DNA of 64,000 bases from Pseudoalteromonas sp. MEBiC 03607 (lineage in GTDB: Bacteria; Pseudomonadota; Gammaproteobacteria; Enterobacterales; Alteromonadaceae): contig NZ_SRRY01000001.1 in assembly GCF_004792295.1 (NCBI RefSeq), positions 227,501-291,500 on the forward strand, given 5' to 3'. Made by a program: the position numbers and the translations under genes. Under the pieces are notes generated by a model that was not told the origin of the DNA, searched no databases, and saw only the letters and a program-made list of their open reading frames with translations. Positions within the stretch are counted from its first letter, which is position 1. Every line of letters begins with the position of its first letter. This document shows, one piece after another, positions 38,962-47,323 of the stretch.

Positions 38962-39140
38962 TATTCGTTGTTCTCAATTAGTAATAAAACGGATGTTATC
39001 TGACCATAAAACCCAGTGGCAGTGGTAATTGTTTTCACTTGCCAACCAGCTTGGCCTAACTCGAACACCCGTTGATTTAATGCCTCAATATCGATGCCGC
39101 CGAAAAAGCGCTTCTTTTTAAACTCAACTACTTTTTGCAT
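38961..39140 (-). CDS. DUF4177-type small protein
   Basis: The 59-residue protein begins MQKVVEFKKKRFFGGIDIE and continues VFELGQAGWQVKTITTATGF, ending LLLIENNE. The motif of a central aromatic after QAGW matches DUF4177. It is packed between DUF3224 (one base from its stop) and LysE (one-base overlap), so it is translated in this operon although it is short. Function unknown. Confidence 0.85.
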   Translation of the reverse strand: MQKVVEFKKKRFFGGIDIEALNQRVFELGQAGWQVKTITTATGFYGQITSVLLLIENNE

Positions 39141-39141
39141 G

Positions 39142-39546
39142 TTAGTCCATCAGTTGGTATTCAAAGTCATAATGATGAATACCCGATTCAATTCGAATTA
39201 CCATTTTACCAGAAAGACCTTCAAGCTCTCCTGCGCCGGAGTCTGGCACCACTTCTAAAATCAATCGGTCAGTCCCCTTATCCATGGTGCCAAAATGTTG
39301 TAGTACAAAACTACCTTGCTTACCTTCTAAGCTACCAACAACTTGTTCAATCGCTACATAACCTGCGCTACCTTGAGTTGCAGTCATGGCACTGAGCATT
39401 TCGCCTTGGCTTGTTGCCTCTAATGGTCCTGAGAACTGTTTATCAATCGACATGCGTCCTAAATTAACGCCATCCTTACCTGTTGCATAGCCGCCAATAG
39501 GGTTTAATTTTACAGTGAATTGCCCGCTGATAGTTGTAGATTCCAT
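39142..39546 (-). CDS. DUF3224 family protein
   Basis: The 134-residue protein begins with a beta-rich GQFTVKLNP segment and contains SIDKQFSGPLEATSQGEML and GSFVLQHFGTMDKG, features of DUF3224 (beta-barrel-like, unknown function). It is the first gene of a tight three-gene operon with DUF4177 and LysE. It is divergent from the ABC exporter at 39624. Confidence 0.87.
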   Translation of the reverse strand: MESTTISGQFTVKLNPIGGYATGKDGVNLGRMSIDKQFSGPLEATSQGEMLSAMTATQGSAGYVAIEQVVGSLEGKQGSFVLQHFGTMDKGTDRLILEVVPDSGAGELEGLSGKMVIRIESGIHHYDFEYQLMD

Positions 39547-39623
39547 ACTAATCCCTTAATAACTGTTGATTTTTAGAGCATTGATAACCATATCTATACC
39601 CTATTCACCAACAAGAATCTAGC

Positions 39624-41396
39624 ATGTCTAACAATAAAGAAAAGGCCGCATTTAGCAGCTTATTACCGATTTTAGCTTTTATAAAACCCTACAAATGGGT
39701 AGTGTTTGCAGCGCTTGGCGCCTTGTTGCTTACCGCCGGAGTCAACTTATCTCTTGGACAAGGTGTTAAATTTGTTATTGATCATGGTTTTATTGCAGGC
39801 TCACAAGCTCAGCTACAGCAAGCAGTGATGGTACTGATTGGTTTAATTAGCTTATTAGCGGTAGGTACTTTTTGTCGCTTTTATTTAATGTCATGGATTG
39901 GCGAGCGAGTCAGTAACGATATTCGTAAAGCCGTGTTTGATCGCATCGTTACATTACACCCAAGCTACTTTGAAGAAAACCGCAGCGGCGAGCTGATGTC
40001 GCGTCTGACCACTGATACCACCTTGTTGCAATCTATTATAGGTTCCTCTTTTTCGATGGCATTACGCAGTAGCTTAATGCTCATCGGTGGCTTGGTTATG
40101 CTACTTATCACTAACTTAAAGCTAACCCTTGTGGTTGTTGCTTGTGTGCCTGTGGTATTACTGCCGATGATGATTTTTGGCCGAAAGGTACGAAAACTCG
40201 CAAGCTCAAGCCAAGATGCCATTGCCGATATCAGCACCTACGCAGGCGAGATCATTCAAAATATAAAAGTCGTGCAAAGTTATAGTCATGAAGAGCGTGA
40301 AAAAGCAGCATTTAACGAAGAGACTAACAAGGCGTTTCAAGTAGCAAAAAGCCGCATCAAACAGCGCTCGTTTTTGATTGCCGCGGTGATTTTCCTGACC
40401 TTTAGTGCTATTAGCGTGATGCTTTGGGTTGGCGGCAGCGACGTATTAGCTGGCACCATGACAGGTGGTGAGCTAGGTGCTTTCGTGTTTTATGCGATTA
40501 TGGTGGCGATGTCTGTAGCAACGGTTGCCGAAGTGTACGGTGAGCTACAAAGAGCCGCAGGTGCAGCAGCGCGATTATTAGAGCTACTTGCCGTTGAAAG
40601 CATGATCAAAAGCCCAGATAAAAATCATGATGCACAACTTGAAACAAACAAGCTTAATCACTCTGCTATCGAGTTTAATGATGTATCTTTTCATTACCCT
40701 TCAAGGCCAGATAAAGCCGCTTTAAATGCGCTAAATTTACAAGTAAAACAAGGGCAAACTGTTGCCATCGTTGGCCCATCGGGCGCTGGTAAAACAACAC
40801 TATTTGAATTACTGCAACGTTTTTACGACCCAAGTTCAGGGAGTATTTCGCTGGCGGGCATAGACATAAAAGCACTCTCTCTTGATTGCTTACGCCAGCA
40901 AATGGGGATGGTGGCACAAAACCCAATTTTATTTAGCTCAGACGTAATGCACAACATACGTTATGGCAACCCAAACGCCACTGACGAGCAAGTATATGCG
41001 GCGGCTAAATATGCTCATGCCGATGAGTTTATTAAGCAACTTCCTGATGGCTATCACAGCTTTTTGGGGGAGCAAGGTGTCAGGCTCTCTGGTGGGCAAA
41101 AACAACGTATAGTACTGGCGCGAGCAATTTTAAAAGACCCAGCAATTTTATTGCTTGATGAAGCAACTAGTGCACTCGACGCACAAAGTGAATTTCATGT
41201 ACAAGCTGCCCTTGAGCATCTAATGAAAGACAGAACAACCCTGATTATTGCTCATCGTTTGGCAACGGTTAAACATGCTGATGTGATTGTTGTAATGGAT
41301 AAAGGAGAAATTATTGCAACGGGTACGCATCAACAGTTGTTTGAGACTAACCCACTGTATAAACAATTGTGCGAATTACAGTTTAATCGAGATTAA
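39624..41396 (+). CDS. ABC transporter, fused permease-ATPase (MsbA-like)
   Basis: The 590-residue half-transporter has a six-span type-I exporter domain (about 1-315; EENRSGELMSRLTTDTTLLQ coupling region). The ATPase domain has Walker A (GPSGAGKTT), signature (RLSGGQKQRIVLARAIL) and Walker B (ILLLDEATSALDA). It functions as a homodimer. The sequence is closest by eye to lipid/multidrug exporters; substrate unknown. It is followed by a perfect 11-bp hairpin before the convergent gene. Confidence 0.92.
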   Translation: MSNNKEKAAFSSLLPILAFIKPYKWVVFAALGALLLTAGVNLSLGQGVKFVIDHGFIAGSQAQLQQAVMVLIGLISLLAVGTFCRFYLMSWIGERVSNDIRKAVFDRIVTLHPSYFEENRSGELMSRLTTDTTLLQSIIGSSFSMALRSSLMLIGGLVMLLITNLKLTLVVVACVPVVLLPMMIFGRKVRKLASSSQDAIADISTYAGEIIQNIKVVQSYSHEEREKAAFNEETNKAFQVAKSRIKQRSFLIAAVIFLTFSAISVMLWVGGSDVLAGTMTGGELGAFVFYAIMVAMSVATVAEVYGELQRAAGAAARLLELLAVESMIKSPDKNHDAQLETNKLNHSAIEFNDVSFHYPSRPDKAALNALNLQVKQGQTVAIVGPSGAGKTTLFELLQRFYDPSSGSISLAGIDIKALSLDCLRQQMGMVAQNPILFSSDVMHNIRYGNPNATDEQVYAAAKYAHADEFIKQLPDGYHSFLGEQGVRLSGGQKQRIVLARAILKDPAILLLDEATSALDAQSEFHVQAALEHLMKDRTTLIIAHRLATVKHADVIVVMDKGEIIATGTHQQLFETNPLYKQLCELQFNRD

Positions 41397-41424
41397 TTAA
41401 GCGAGTCGATATAAGAAGGAAAAT

Positions 41425-41455
41425 GTCAGGTTTGAAAGGGCATATCAAACCTGAC
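41425..41455. terminator. Perfect hairpin between convergent genes, candidate terminator
   Basis: GTCAGGTTTGA and TCAAACCTGAC form a perfect 11-bp stem with a nine-base loop. It lies 29 bp after the ABC exporter stop and 21 bp from the stop of the convergent OmpA-family gene. No T-run follows on either strand, so it may be a factor-dependent stop or mRNA 3' end structure. Confidence 0.5.
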
Positions 41456-41475
41456 CACAAATCTAGATGTAATAT

Positions 41476-42108
41476 CTAACCTTGTGTATTCGGTACGATC
41501 TGAATTTCTACGCGGCGATTTAAAGCACGACCATTAGCTGTATCGTTGCTCGCTACAGGGCGCGTTTCACCATAGCCTCGCGTGCTGATGCGTGCAGATA
41601 TGATCTGATGATTAACTAGATAATCTTTTACACTTTGCGCACGTTGCTGAGATAACGTCATGTTGTAGCTATCTTTACCCGTGCTGTCGGTATGACCTTC
41701 AACACTTAAGTAGGTTTTTTCATACTTGTTCATCACTTGCGCAATTGCATCAAGAGTACTGTGAAAACCCGACGAGATATAAGATTGATCAGTCGCAAAA
41801 GTAATGTTTGATGGCATTACTAACCGAATATTGTCGCCTTCACGAACCACTTCAACACCAGAGCCTGCTAGCTCATCGCGAAATGCTTCTTCTTGTTTAT
41901 CCATGTAATCGCCAACTGCTGCACCTGCTAATGCACCAATTGCAGCACCTATGAAGATACGTTTATCGTCATGGTCGCCTGTTGCTTTACCTAATACAGC
42001 GCCAGTTGCTGCACCGATTGCTGCACCTTTACCTGTGTTAGTTGTTTCACAACCCGTTAATAAAACGGCCAAAACGCCCACTGTTAAAACTGATTTACTA
42101 ATAGTCAT
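41476..42108 (-). CDS. OmpA-family lipoprotein with glycine zipper
   Basis: The protein has 210 residues from the ATG at 42108 (GGAGA upstream); the frame is open to 42120. The lipobox is VLLTGC. A glycine-zipper segment follows (AAIGAATGAVLGKATG and IGAAIGALAGAAVGD). The C-terminal OmpA domain binds peptidoglycan (SVEGHTDSTGKDSYNMTLSQ, then GYGETRPVASN and the final RRVEI). It should tether the outer membrane to the cell wall. Confidence 0.93.
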   Translation of the reverse strand: MTISKSVLTVGVLAVLLTGCETTNTGKGAAIGAATGAVLGKATGDHDDKRIFIGAAIGALAGAAVGDYMDKQEEAFRDELAGSGVEVVREGDNIRLVMPSNITFATDQSYISSGFHSTLDAIAQVMNKYEKTYLSVEGHTDSTGKDSYNMTLSQQRAQSVKDYLVNHQIISARISTRGYGETRPVASNDTANGRALNRRVEIQIVPNTQG

Positions 42109-42187
42109 GTGTCTCTCCATGGCAATATTAATTTCGAATTATTATCCATTATAATTAAACAACAATGAACAAACTATGAAGAAAGAG

Positions 42188-42967
42188 TTAATTATCAATA
42201 GCCGCAGCTGAAACAGCCGGTAAGTTATATTCCGCCACTATTTTTGTTAGGCGACCATCGAGAACTAGGTTGTTCAGTTGAGTTTGAATCTTTTGAGCAA
42301 ACTCAGACTCAGCAAATTGCTTACTTAATGCTAAGTGCCCAAAAATCACATCATCAAAACGATACGACATCTTTTTTACACTTTGTGATGGCCTTTGCAA
42401 AATGGCTGCTGAATGATCCGCGGTTTCCTCAACAGCAATGACCAAATCAACTCTATTTTTCAGTAACATTTCAAAGGCATTGTGTTCACTTAAGGCTTCA
42501 ACTTTGGTGAGTGTTTTATCTTTATCGAAACGAGAAAAATGGGCCGCTCCTCGCATTACCGCAATGCGTTTACCAACTAAATCTTGATAGTTATTTACTG
42601 CAAACTCGCTATCAGCTTTTGCATAAAAAACAAAAGAAGATGACAACATCATGTAGGGTGGGGTTAAAAAATGCATTTTTTGCTCACGAGCCTCTGTGCG
42701 GATAAGCCCGCCCATCACATCTAGCTCATTTTGCTCGAGCATTTTTAAGCAGCGCGAAAACGGGCAAGCGACAAATTCAAGTTTCATTGGAAGGCTGATT
42801 TGCATTTCGCGCATGATATCGACTATCGCCCCACTAACTTGGCCTGACTCTGATACCATGCCGTAAGGCGGCGCATGATCAACAGCCACCACAACTTTTT
42901 CAAAAGTAGTTGCAAATGCAAAGGAGCTAGCCAGTAGTAACAACAAACTTGTAAAATACTGCTTCAT
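42188..42967 (-). CDS. Periplasmic solute-binding protein (SBP_bac_3)
   Basis: The protein has about 259 residues from the ATG at 42967 (signal SLLLLLASSFAFA). An ATG at 42979 is the alternative, and the frame is open to 43057 without signal-like sequence. The SBP_bac_3 pattern AVDHAPPYGMVSESGQVSGAIVDIMREM is present. CPFSRCLKML contains two cysteines of the kind seen in lone Alteromonadales members. There is no ABC permease next to it, so it may be a stand-alone sensor or orphan binding protein. Confidence 0.83.
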   Translation of the reverse strand: MKQYFTSLLLLLASSFAFATTFEKVVVAVDHAPPYGMVSESGQVSGAIVDIMREMQISLPMKLEFVACPFSRCLKMLEQNELDVMGGLIRTEAREQKMHFLTPPYMMLSSSFVFYAKADSEFAVNNYQDLVGKRIAVMRGAAHFSRFDKDKTLTKVEALSEHNAFEMLLKNRVDLVIAVEETADHSAAILQRPSQSVKKMSYRFDDVIFGHLALSKQFAESEFAQKIQTQLNNLVLDGRLTKIVAEYNLPAVSAAAIDN

Positions 42968-43090
42968 AGTGATACTCATAACTACGTTCACTCGTTTTCT
43001 ATATTGTAGACGGCCTAGTGTCATAAAAACCACAAAAATGTCATACAATTTTGTCATAATAGAAACAACTATCCTGTAACGGCAAAAGTA

Positions 43091-44227
43091 ATGTTATTTG
43101 TTATCTTTAAACAATTCTTTTTATTGGGCTGCATGAGCTTTGGCGGCCCAGCTGCACATCTTGGTTACTTTAAACGTCATTTTGTTGATAACTTAAAATG
43201 GCTCACCGCTGAGCGCTATGCGCAACTTATTAGCCTAAGCCAAGCATTACCAGGCCCCGGTTCAAGCCAAGTTAGCTTTGCAATGGGGGTTGAAAAAGGA
43301 GGCTTATTAGGTGGCCTATGTGCTTTTATTGGCTTTACCTTGCCCTCATTTTTAATTATGTTCTTTTTGGCTCTTAGTGCTCACCAATTTGGTGATATTT
43401 ACTTTGCGGTGATAGCCGGGCTTAAACTCTTTGCGGTGGTGATTGTTGCCGATGCAACTTACAGTATGGCAATGAGCTTTTGCAAAAACCACTTACACAA
43501 ACTTATCGCGGTACTGAGCACGGTTGCGCTGATTGTGTTTTCACAGTTATCGAGCCAAATTATAGTACTTATTGCAGCAGCAGCCTTAGGTTGGTTTTAT
43601 CCTCAACTTAAACTACCAGAGAATCAACAACACAAATCAGTCAAAATTGCTTGGTTACCGCTTGGTTTATTTACTGTTTTGTTACTGGTTAGCTTTTTAC
43701 CTTTAGGTGAGTGGTTTTCTGTGTTTGCCCCATTCTATCAAACTGGCGCCATGGTCTTTGGCGGCGGTCACGTTGTGTTACCCATTTTACAAGCGGGTGT
43801 GCCGAGTCTTGAAACCGAGCAGTTTTTATCTGCTTATGCCAGTGCGCAAGCCATACCAGGGCCAATGTTTACCATAGCCACATACTTAGGCGCACAGGTT
43901 TCTCCAAATACGCCACTCATAGGTGCGATTGTTGCTACTTTACTAATCTTCTTACCTGGCTTTTTATTAATGTTAACGTTTATGAAAAGCTGGTTACAAT
44001 TAGCTGATAAGCCTCGCTTTGCGGGTAGTATCGCAGCATTAAATGCCGCCGTGGTAGGTTTTTTAGCCGCTGCCCTTTATTCACCAATTTGGCAGTCAGC
44101 AGTGCAAAATCTGTGGCAAGTAGGCTTAGTGGTTGCCGCATTTACTTGGCTAAGAATAGCAAAGCCACCAATTTGGTGGCTATTGTTAGGCTTTATTGCT
44201 TTTAGCGTACTGATTGGTCAGTTTTAA
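43091..44227 (+). CDS. Chromate transporter family (ChrA/CHR)
   Basis: The 378-residue protein has two homologous CHR domains. The first carries FGGPAAHLGYFKRHFV and SQALPGPGSSQVSFAMG; the second carries FGGGHVVLPILQ and AQAIPGPMFTIATYLG. About ten membrane spans are expected. Many members reduce chromate accumulation, but the natural substrate may be sulfate-like. It converges with the MscS-type gene by four bases (shared TTAA). Confidence 0.92.
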   Translation: MLFVIFKQFFLLGCMSFGGPAAHLGYFKRHFVDNLKWLTAERYAQLISLSQALPGPGSSQVSFAMGVEKGGLLGGLCAFIGFTLPSFLIMFFLALSAHQFGDIYFAVIAGLKLFAVVIVADATYSMAMSFCKNHLHKLIAVLSTVALIVFSQLSSQIIVLIAAAALGWFYPQLKLPENQQHKSVKIAWLPLGLFTVLLLVSFLPLGEWFSVFAPFYQTGAMVFGGGHVVLPILQAGVPSLETEQFLSAYASAQAIPGPMFTIATYLGAQVSPNTPLIGAIVATLLIFLPGFLLMLTFMKSWLQLADKPRFAGSIAALNAAVVGFLAAALYSPIWQSAVQNLWQVGLVVAAFTWLRIAKPPIWWLLLGFIAFSVLIGQF

Positions 44228-45474
44228 GCTTTTTCGCGCGGAGGATTAGCAACCTTAATACTTGGCTTTAGCCCTGTTTGTGGCTCACTTGCACTTATCT
44301 GGCCTGTAACACTCTGATAAGGTCTAAGCGCGAAAATTGGCAACACCGCAAGTAGATGATCCATTATCTCTGCTTGCAAGTGCTCATAAGAAATCCAGCG
44401 TTTGTCTTCACTAAAACAATAGAATTCGATTGGTAAACCATGGTTCATTGGCTGTAGCTCACGCACCATCAGGGTTAAATCACGATTTATTTTTTCATGC
44501 TGCTTAAGGTAACCTTCTGCATAGCGACGAAATAAGCCAAGGTTGGTTACCGGATCTGGCAAGCTAGAAACACGAATATAGTCATGCAGTGGAATAGCTG
44601 TGTCTATTTGCTCACGAAACGCATCGTCTACTAAGCGAATACTATTCATATCAATGTTTAAAGAGCGTTTGATACGACGACCGCCAGACTCTTGCATACC
44701 ACGCCAGTTTTTAAATGACCCAGCAACCAGCATGTAGGTTGGAATGGTTGTAATGGTGTTATCCCAGTTACGCACTTTAACCGTGTTTAAGCCAAGGTCG
44801 ATAACCTCACCGTCAGCACCATAGCTATCTACTTGGATCCAATCACCATAGGTCACTAAACGGTTAGCTGCAATTTGAATACTGGCGACAAAACCCAAAA
44901 TAGTATCTTTAAATACGAGTAAGGTCACTGCCGCTATTGCACCAAAGCCTGAGAGAATATAAGTTGGCGACTTCTCCAGCAAAATACTCACAATGAGAAT
45001 GGCGCAAACCATAAAAGTGATCAGTTTAACAACTTGGATTAACCCTTGAATCGGAATGTCTCGAGCAAATTCAAGTTGATTATAAATACCGCCGGCAATG
45101 CTCACTACACTACTTAAAATGAAGCCACCATAAATAATGAGCGCAACTTGACCTACTGTTTTTAAAACGAGTGCAGCAACATCATGAACAGGATAAACAT
45201 AATCGAAAGTTGCTAAATAAAGGACACAGCACAAAGCACCAGCAAAGCGGCGATTTAGTTTATTGAGCATTGGTGCAAGCGCACCAATACGCTCAGGTGA
45301 CAGACGAGTAACGACCTTTTGAATGCCTGGCAACAATAAACGACGGGTAAACATATAAATTAATAGTAATGAGCCAACGCCGATAGCTGTCGCCGTTAAT
45401 GCACTTACAAGTGTCGCGTCTGGCATTGATTCAAACCAAGGCATCACTAATTCTTGCAGGTGAGTTTGCTTCAT
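44224..45474 (-). CDS. MscS-type mechanosensitive channel, YbdG-like
   Basis: The 416-residue protein (E. coli YbdG 415) has five membrane spans. It shares YbdG-type segments: VKVRNWDNTITTIPT, SFKNWRGMQESGGRRIKRS and TLMVRELQPMNHGLPIEFY. YbdG is a small-conductance osmotic safety channel. Its start overlaps the end of the upstream acyltransferase gene by four bases, so it is in one operon with it. Confidence 0.9.
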   Translation of the reverse strand: MKQTHLQELVMPWFESMPDATLVSALTATAIGVGSLLLIYMFTRRLLLPGIQKVVTRLSPERIGALAPMLNKLNRRFAGALCCVLYLATFDYVYPVHDVAALVLKTVGQVALIIYGGFILSSVVSIAGGIYNQLEFARDIPIQGLIQVVKLITFMVCAILIVSILLEKSPTYILSGFGAIAAVTLLVFKDTILGFVASIQIAANRLVTYGDWIQVDSYGADGEVIDLGLNTVKVRNWDNTITTIPTYMLVAGSFKNWRGMQESGGRRIKRSLNIDMNSIRLVDDAFREQIDTAIPLHDYIRVSSLPDPVTNLGLFRRYAEGYLKQHEKINRDLTLMVRELQPMNHGLPIEFYCFSEDKRWISYEHLQAEIMDHLLAVLPIFALRPYQSVTGQISASEPQTGLKPSIKVANPPREKA

Positions 45475-46394
45475 GGCGCTTCAACCTCTTTATTGATATT
45501 AGCAATGTAATCCGCTTCTTTAGCCTGATGATAACTTAGTAGCTGCGCATCTTTTTGCAACCATAAATTATTGACATACTGTTGAAAAGTCGTTCTAAAT
45601 GCACGATCGTGCTGATAATCGCCAATCATATCTGCGCTAATTGCTTGTAAATGCACATCCACTTTAATCACGTTTAAGCGGCCACGCATCAGGTTACGAC
45701 AAATGTGATCACCCTCGCCTTGATAAATAATCGAGGTATTTAATAATGCATCAAACTGCTCACCTAACACCTCAAGAGCAAAGGCAATACCGCCCGCTTT
45801 AGGCTTTAAAAGGTAACTAAATGGGCTATTTTGCTTTTTGTGTTTTTGGCACGTAAAGCGTGTGCCTTCAACAAAGTTGATAATAGTTGTTGGATGATTA
45901 CGAAAGTCGCGGCAACTGCGCTTGGTACGCTCAACATCAAGGCCCTTTAACTTTGGATTTTTTGCCAATTGCGCTTTACTAACCCGCTTCATAAAAGGCA
46001 TGCCCATGGCCCATGCACCAGTGCCAATGAAGGGCACATATTTTAATTCATCTTTTAAGAAAAACTTTGGTGCGGGTAAAACATCTATCGCACTAAGTAC
46101 GACAATATCTAGCCAGCTCATATGATTAGAGATAAGTAAGTACCAACCATCCCTACTAACGCTGCCTTGAATATTAATATCGATATTCTCACAACCTAAC
46201 CACAGTGCTAAGCGGTTACCTTTACACCAACCTCGATAAGCACCGTGCAGAATATCGCTAACTACTTTAAATGGCAGTAGTAATTTAAGCACACCAAAAA
46301 GCAACACAAGCGTGCCCCAAATAATTACGTTGGCAAACAAAACAATGCTTACTAGAACGCCTGTTAACCAATTTGGTAGAAACTTCTTTAACAT
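45471..46394 (-). CDS. Acyltransferase (PlsC/YihG-like), copy 1
   Basis: The 307-residue protein has N-terminal hydrophobic spans and a PlsC-type acyltransferase domain: NHMSWLDIVV (HX4D active site, about 90), FFLKDELKYVPFIG, FVEGTRFT and PKAGGIAFA. It likely acylates a lysophospholipid or related lipid at the inner membrane. Its paralogue lies just upstream. It is co-directional and coupled with the YbdG-like channel. Confidence 0.9.
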   Translation of the reverse strand: MLKKFLPNWLTGVLVSIVLFANVIIWGTLVLLFGVLKLLLPFKVVSDILHGAYRGWCKGNRLALWLGCENIDINIQGSVSRDGWYLLISNHMSWLDIVVLSAIDVLPAPKFFLKDELKYVPFIGTGAWAMGMPFMKRVSKAQLAKNPKLKGLDVERTKRSCRDFRNHPTTIINFVEGTRFTCQKHKKQNSPFSYLLKPKAGGIAFALEVLGEQFDALLNTSIIYQGEGDHICRNLMRGRLNVIKVDVHLQAISADMIGDYQHDRAFRTTFQQYVNNLWLQKDAQLLSYHQAKEADYIANINKEVEAP

Positions 46395-46423
46395 ATGTGT
46401 GCTCTCGAGTACGTCAACTGCAA

Positions 46424-47302
46424 CTACTTCGCGTGTGTTTTAAACTCTGCTAGTTGCTGATTTTTTTCATCCCAGAGACGATTAAGCTCAGCTTGAAAGT
46501 TTACTCTAAAATCAGCGTCGCCTGTATAATCACCAATTAAATTAGGGCTCACTTCCATGACTTCAATCTTCACATCAACCTGCTTTACACGCCCACTAGC
46601 AAAGTCCACAAAGCTAGGTATGCCGTCTGGGTAATGAATAGTTACATTCACCACTTTAGAAATTTGCTCACCCATTGCTTGCATCACAAACGCAACCCCG
46701 CCCGCTTTTGGCTTTAATAAATGCGTAAATGGACTATTCTGACGCGCGTGCTTATCAGCAGTGAAACGCGTACCTTCAACAAAGTTAACGATACTTACCG
46801 GCATTTCTTTAAATTTTTCACATGCTTTACGTGTGGTTTCTAAATCTTTACCGCGCAATTTAGGGTTTTTCTTTAATTGTGATTTGCTAGTGCGGGTCAT
46901 GAATGGAAAATCCAGTGCCCACCATGCAAGACCTAAGAAAGGTACGTATATTAGCTCTTTCTTCAAAAAAAAGTTCAAAAATGGGATGCGACGATTAAAT
47001 ACACGCTGCATCACAACAATATCTACCCAGCTTTGATGATTAGCGATAACTAAATACCAGTCTTTCGCTTTTAGTTGCTCAAGACCCGTTACGTTCAGCT
47101 TATATGAAGCAAATAGATTTTGATTAATACTGTTACAACTCACCCACATAGTGGCGCATTGCTTCGCTATCCAGCTCATGAGCTTTTGTAACGGTTTGAT
47201 TGGTATGAGTTTAATCACACCACAAATAAAGATAGGCACAAACCAAAAAAGTGTATTAAGGGTGTAAAATAAAAAACTGAACACACAACGGATCATGGAC
47301 AT
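46424..47302 (-). CDS. Acyltransferase (PlsC/YihG-like), copy 2
   Basis: The 292-residue protein has the same layout as copy 1: NHQSWVDIVV, FFLKKELIYVPFLG, VNFVEGTRFT and LLKPKAGGVAFV. By eye the two share about half their residues, so they look like an old tandem duplication. It starts the three-gene operon acyltransferase-acyltransferase-mechanosensitive channel. Confidence 0.9.
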   Translation of the reverse strand: MSMIRCVFSFLFYTLNTLFWFVPIFICGVIKLIPIKPLQKLMSWIAKQCATMWVSCNSINQNLFASYKLNVTGLEQLKAKDWYLVIANHQSWVDIVVMQRVFNRRIPFLNFFLKKELIYVPFLGLAWWALDFPFMTRTSKSQLKKNPKLRGKDLETTRKACEKFKEMPVSIVNFVEGTRFTADKHARQNSPFTHLLKPKAGGVAFVMQAMGEQISKVVNVTIHYPDGIPSFVDFASGRVKQVDVKIEVMEVSPNLIGDYTGDADFRVNFQAELNRLWDEKNQQLAEFKTHAK

Positions 47303-47323
47303 TACTACTTATTCCTTTAACGC

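Noticed and set aside
42188..42967. Part of an amino-acid ABC uptake operon
   Set aside because: No ABC permease or ATPase gene is adjacent; neighbours are an OmpA-type lipoprotein and a chromate-type transporter.
45471..47302. Two similar adjacent acyltransferase genes as a frameshifted single gene
   Set aside because: Each has a full N-terminal membrane region, its own HX4D motif and full length, with 29 bp between; they are paralogues.
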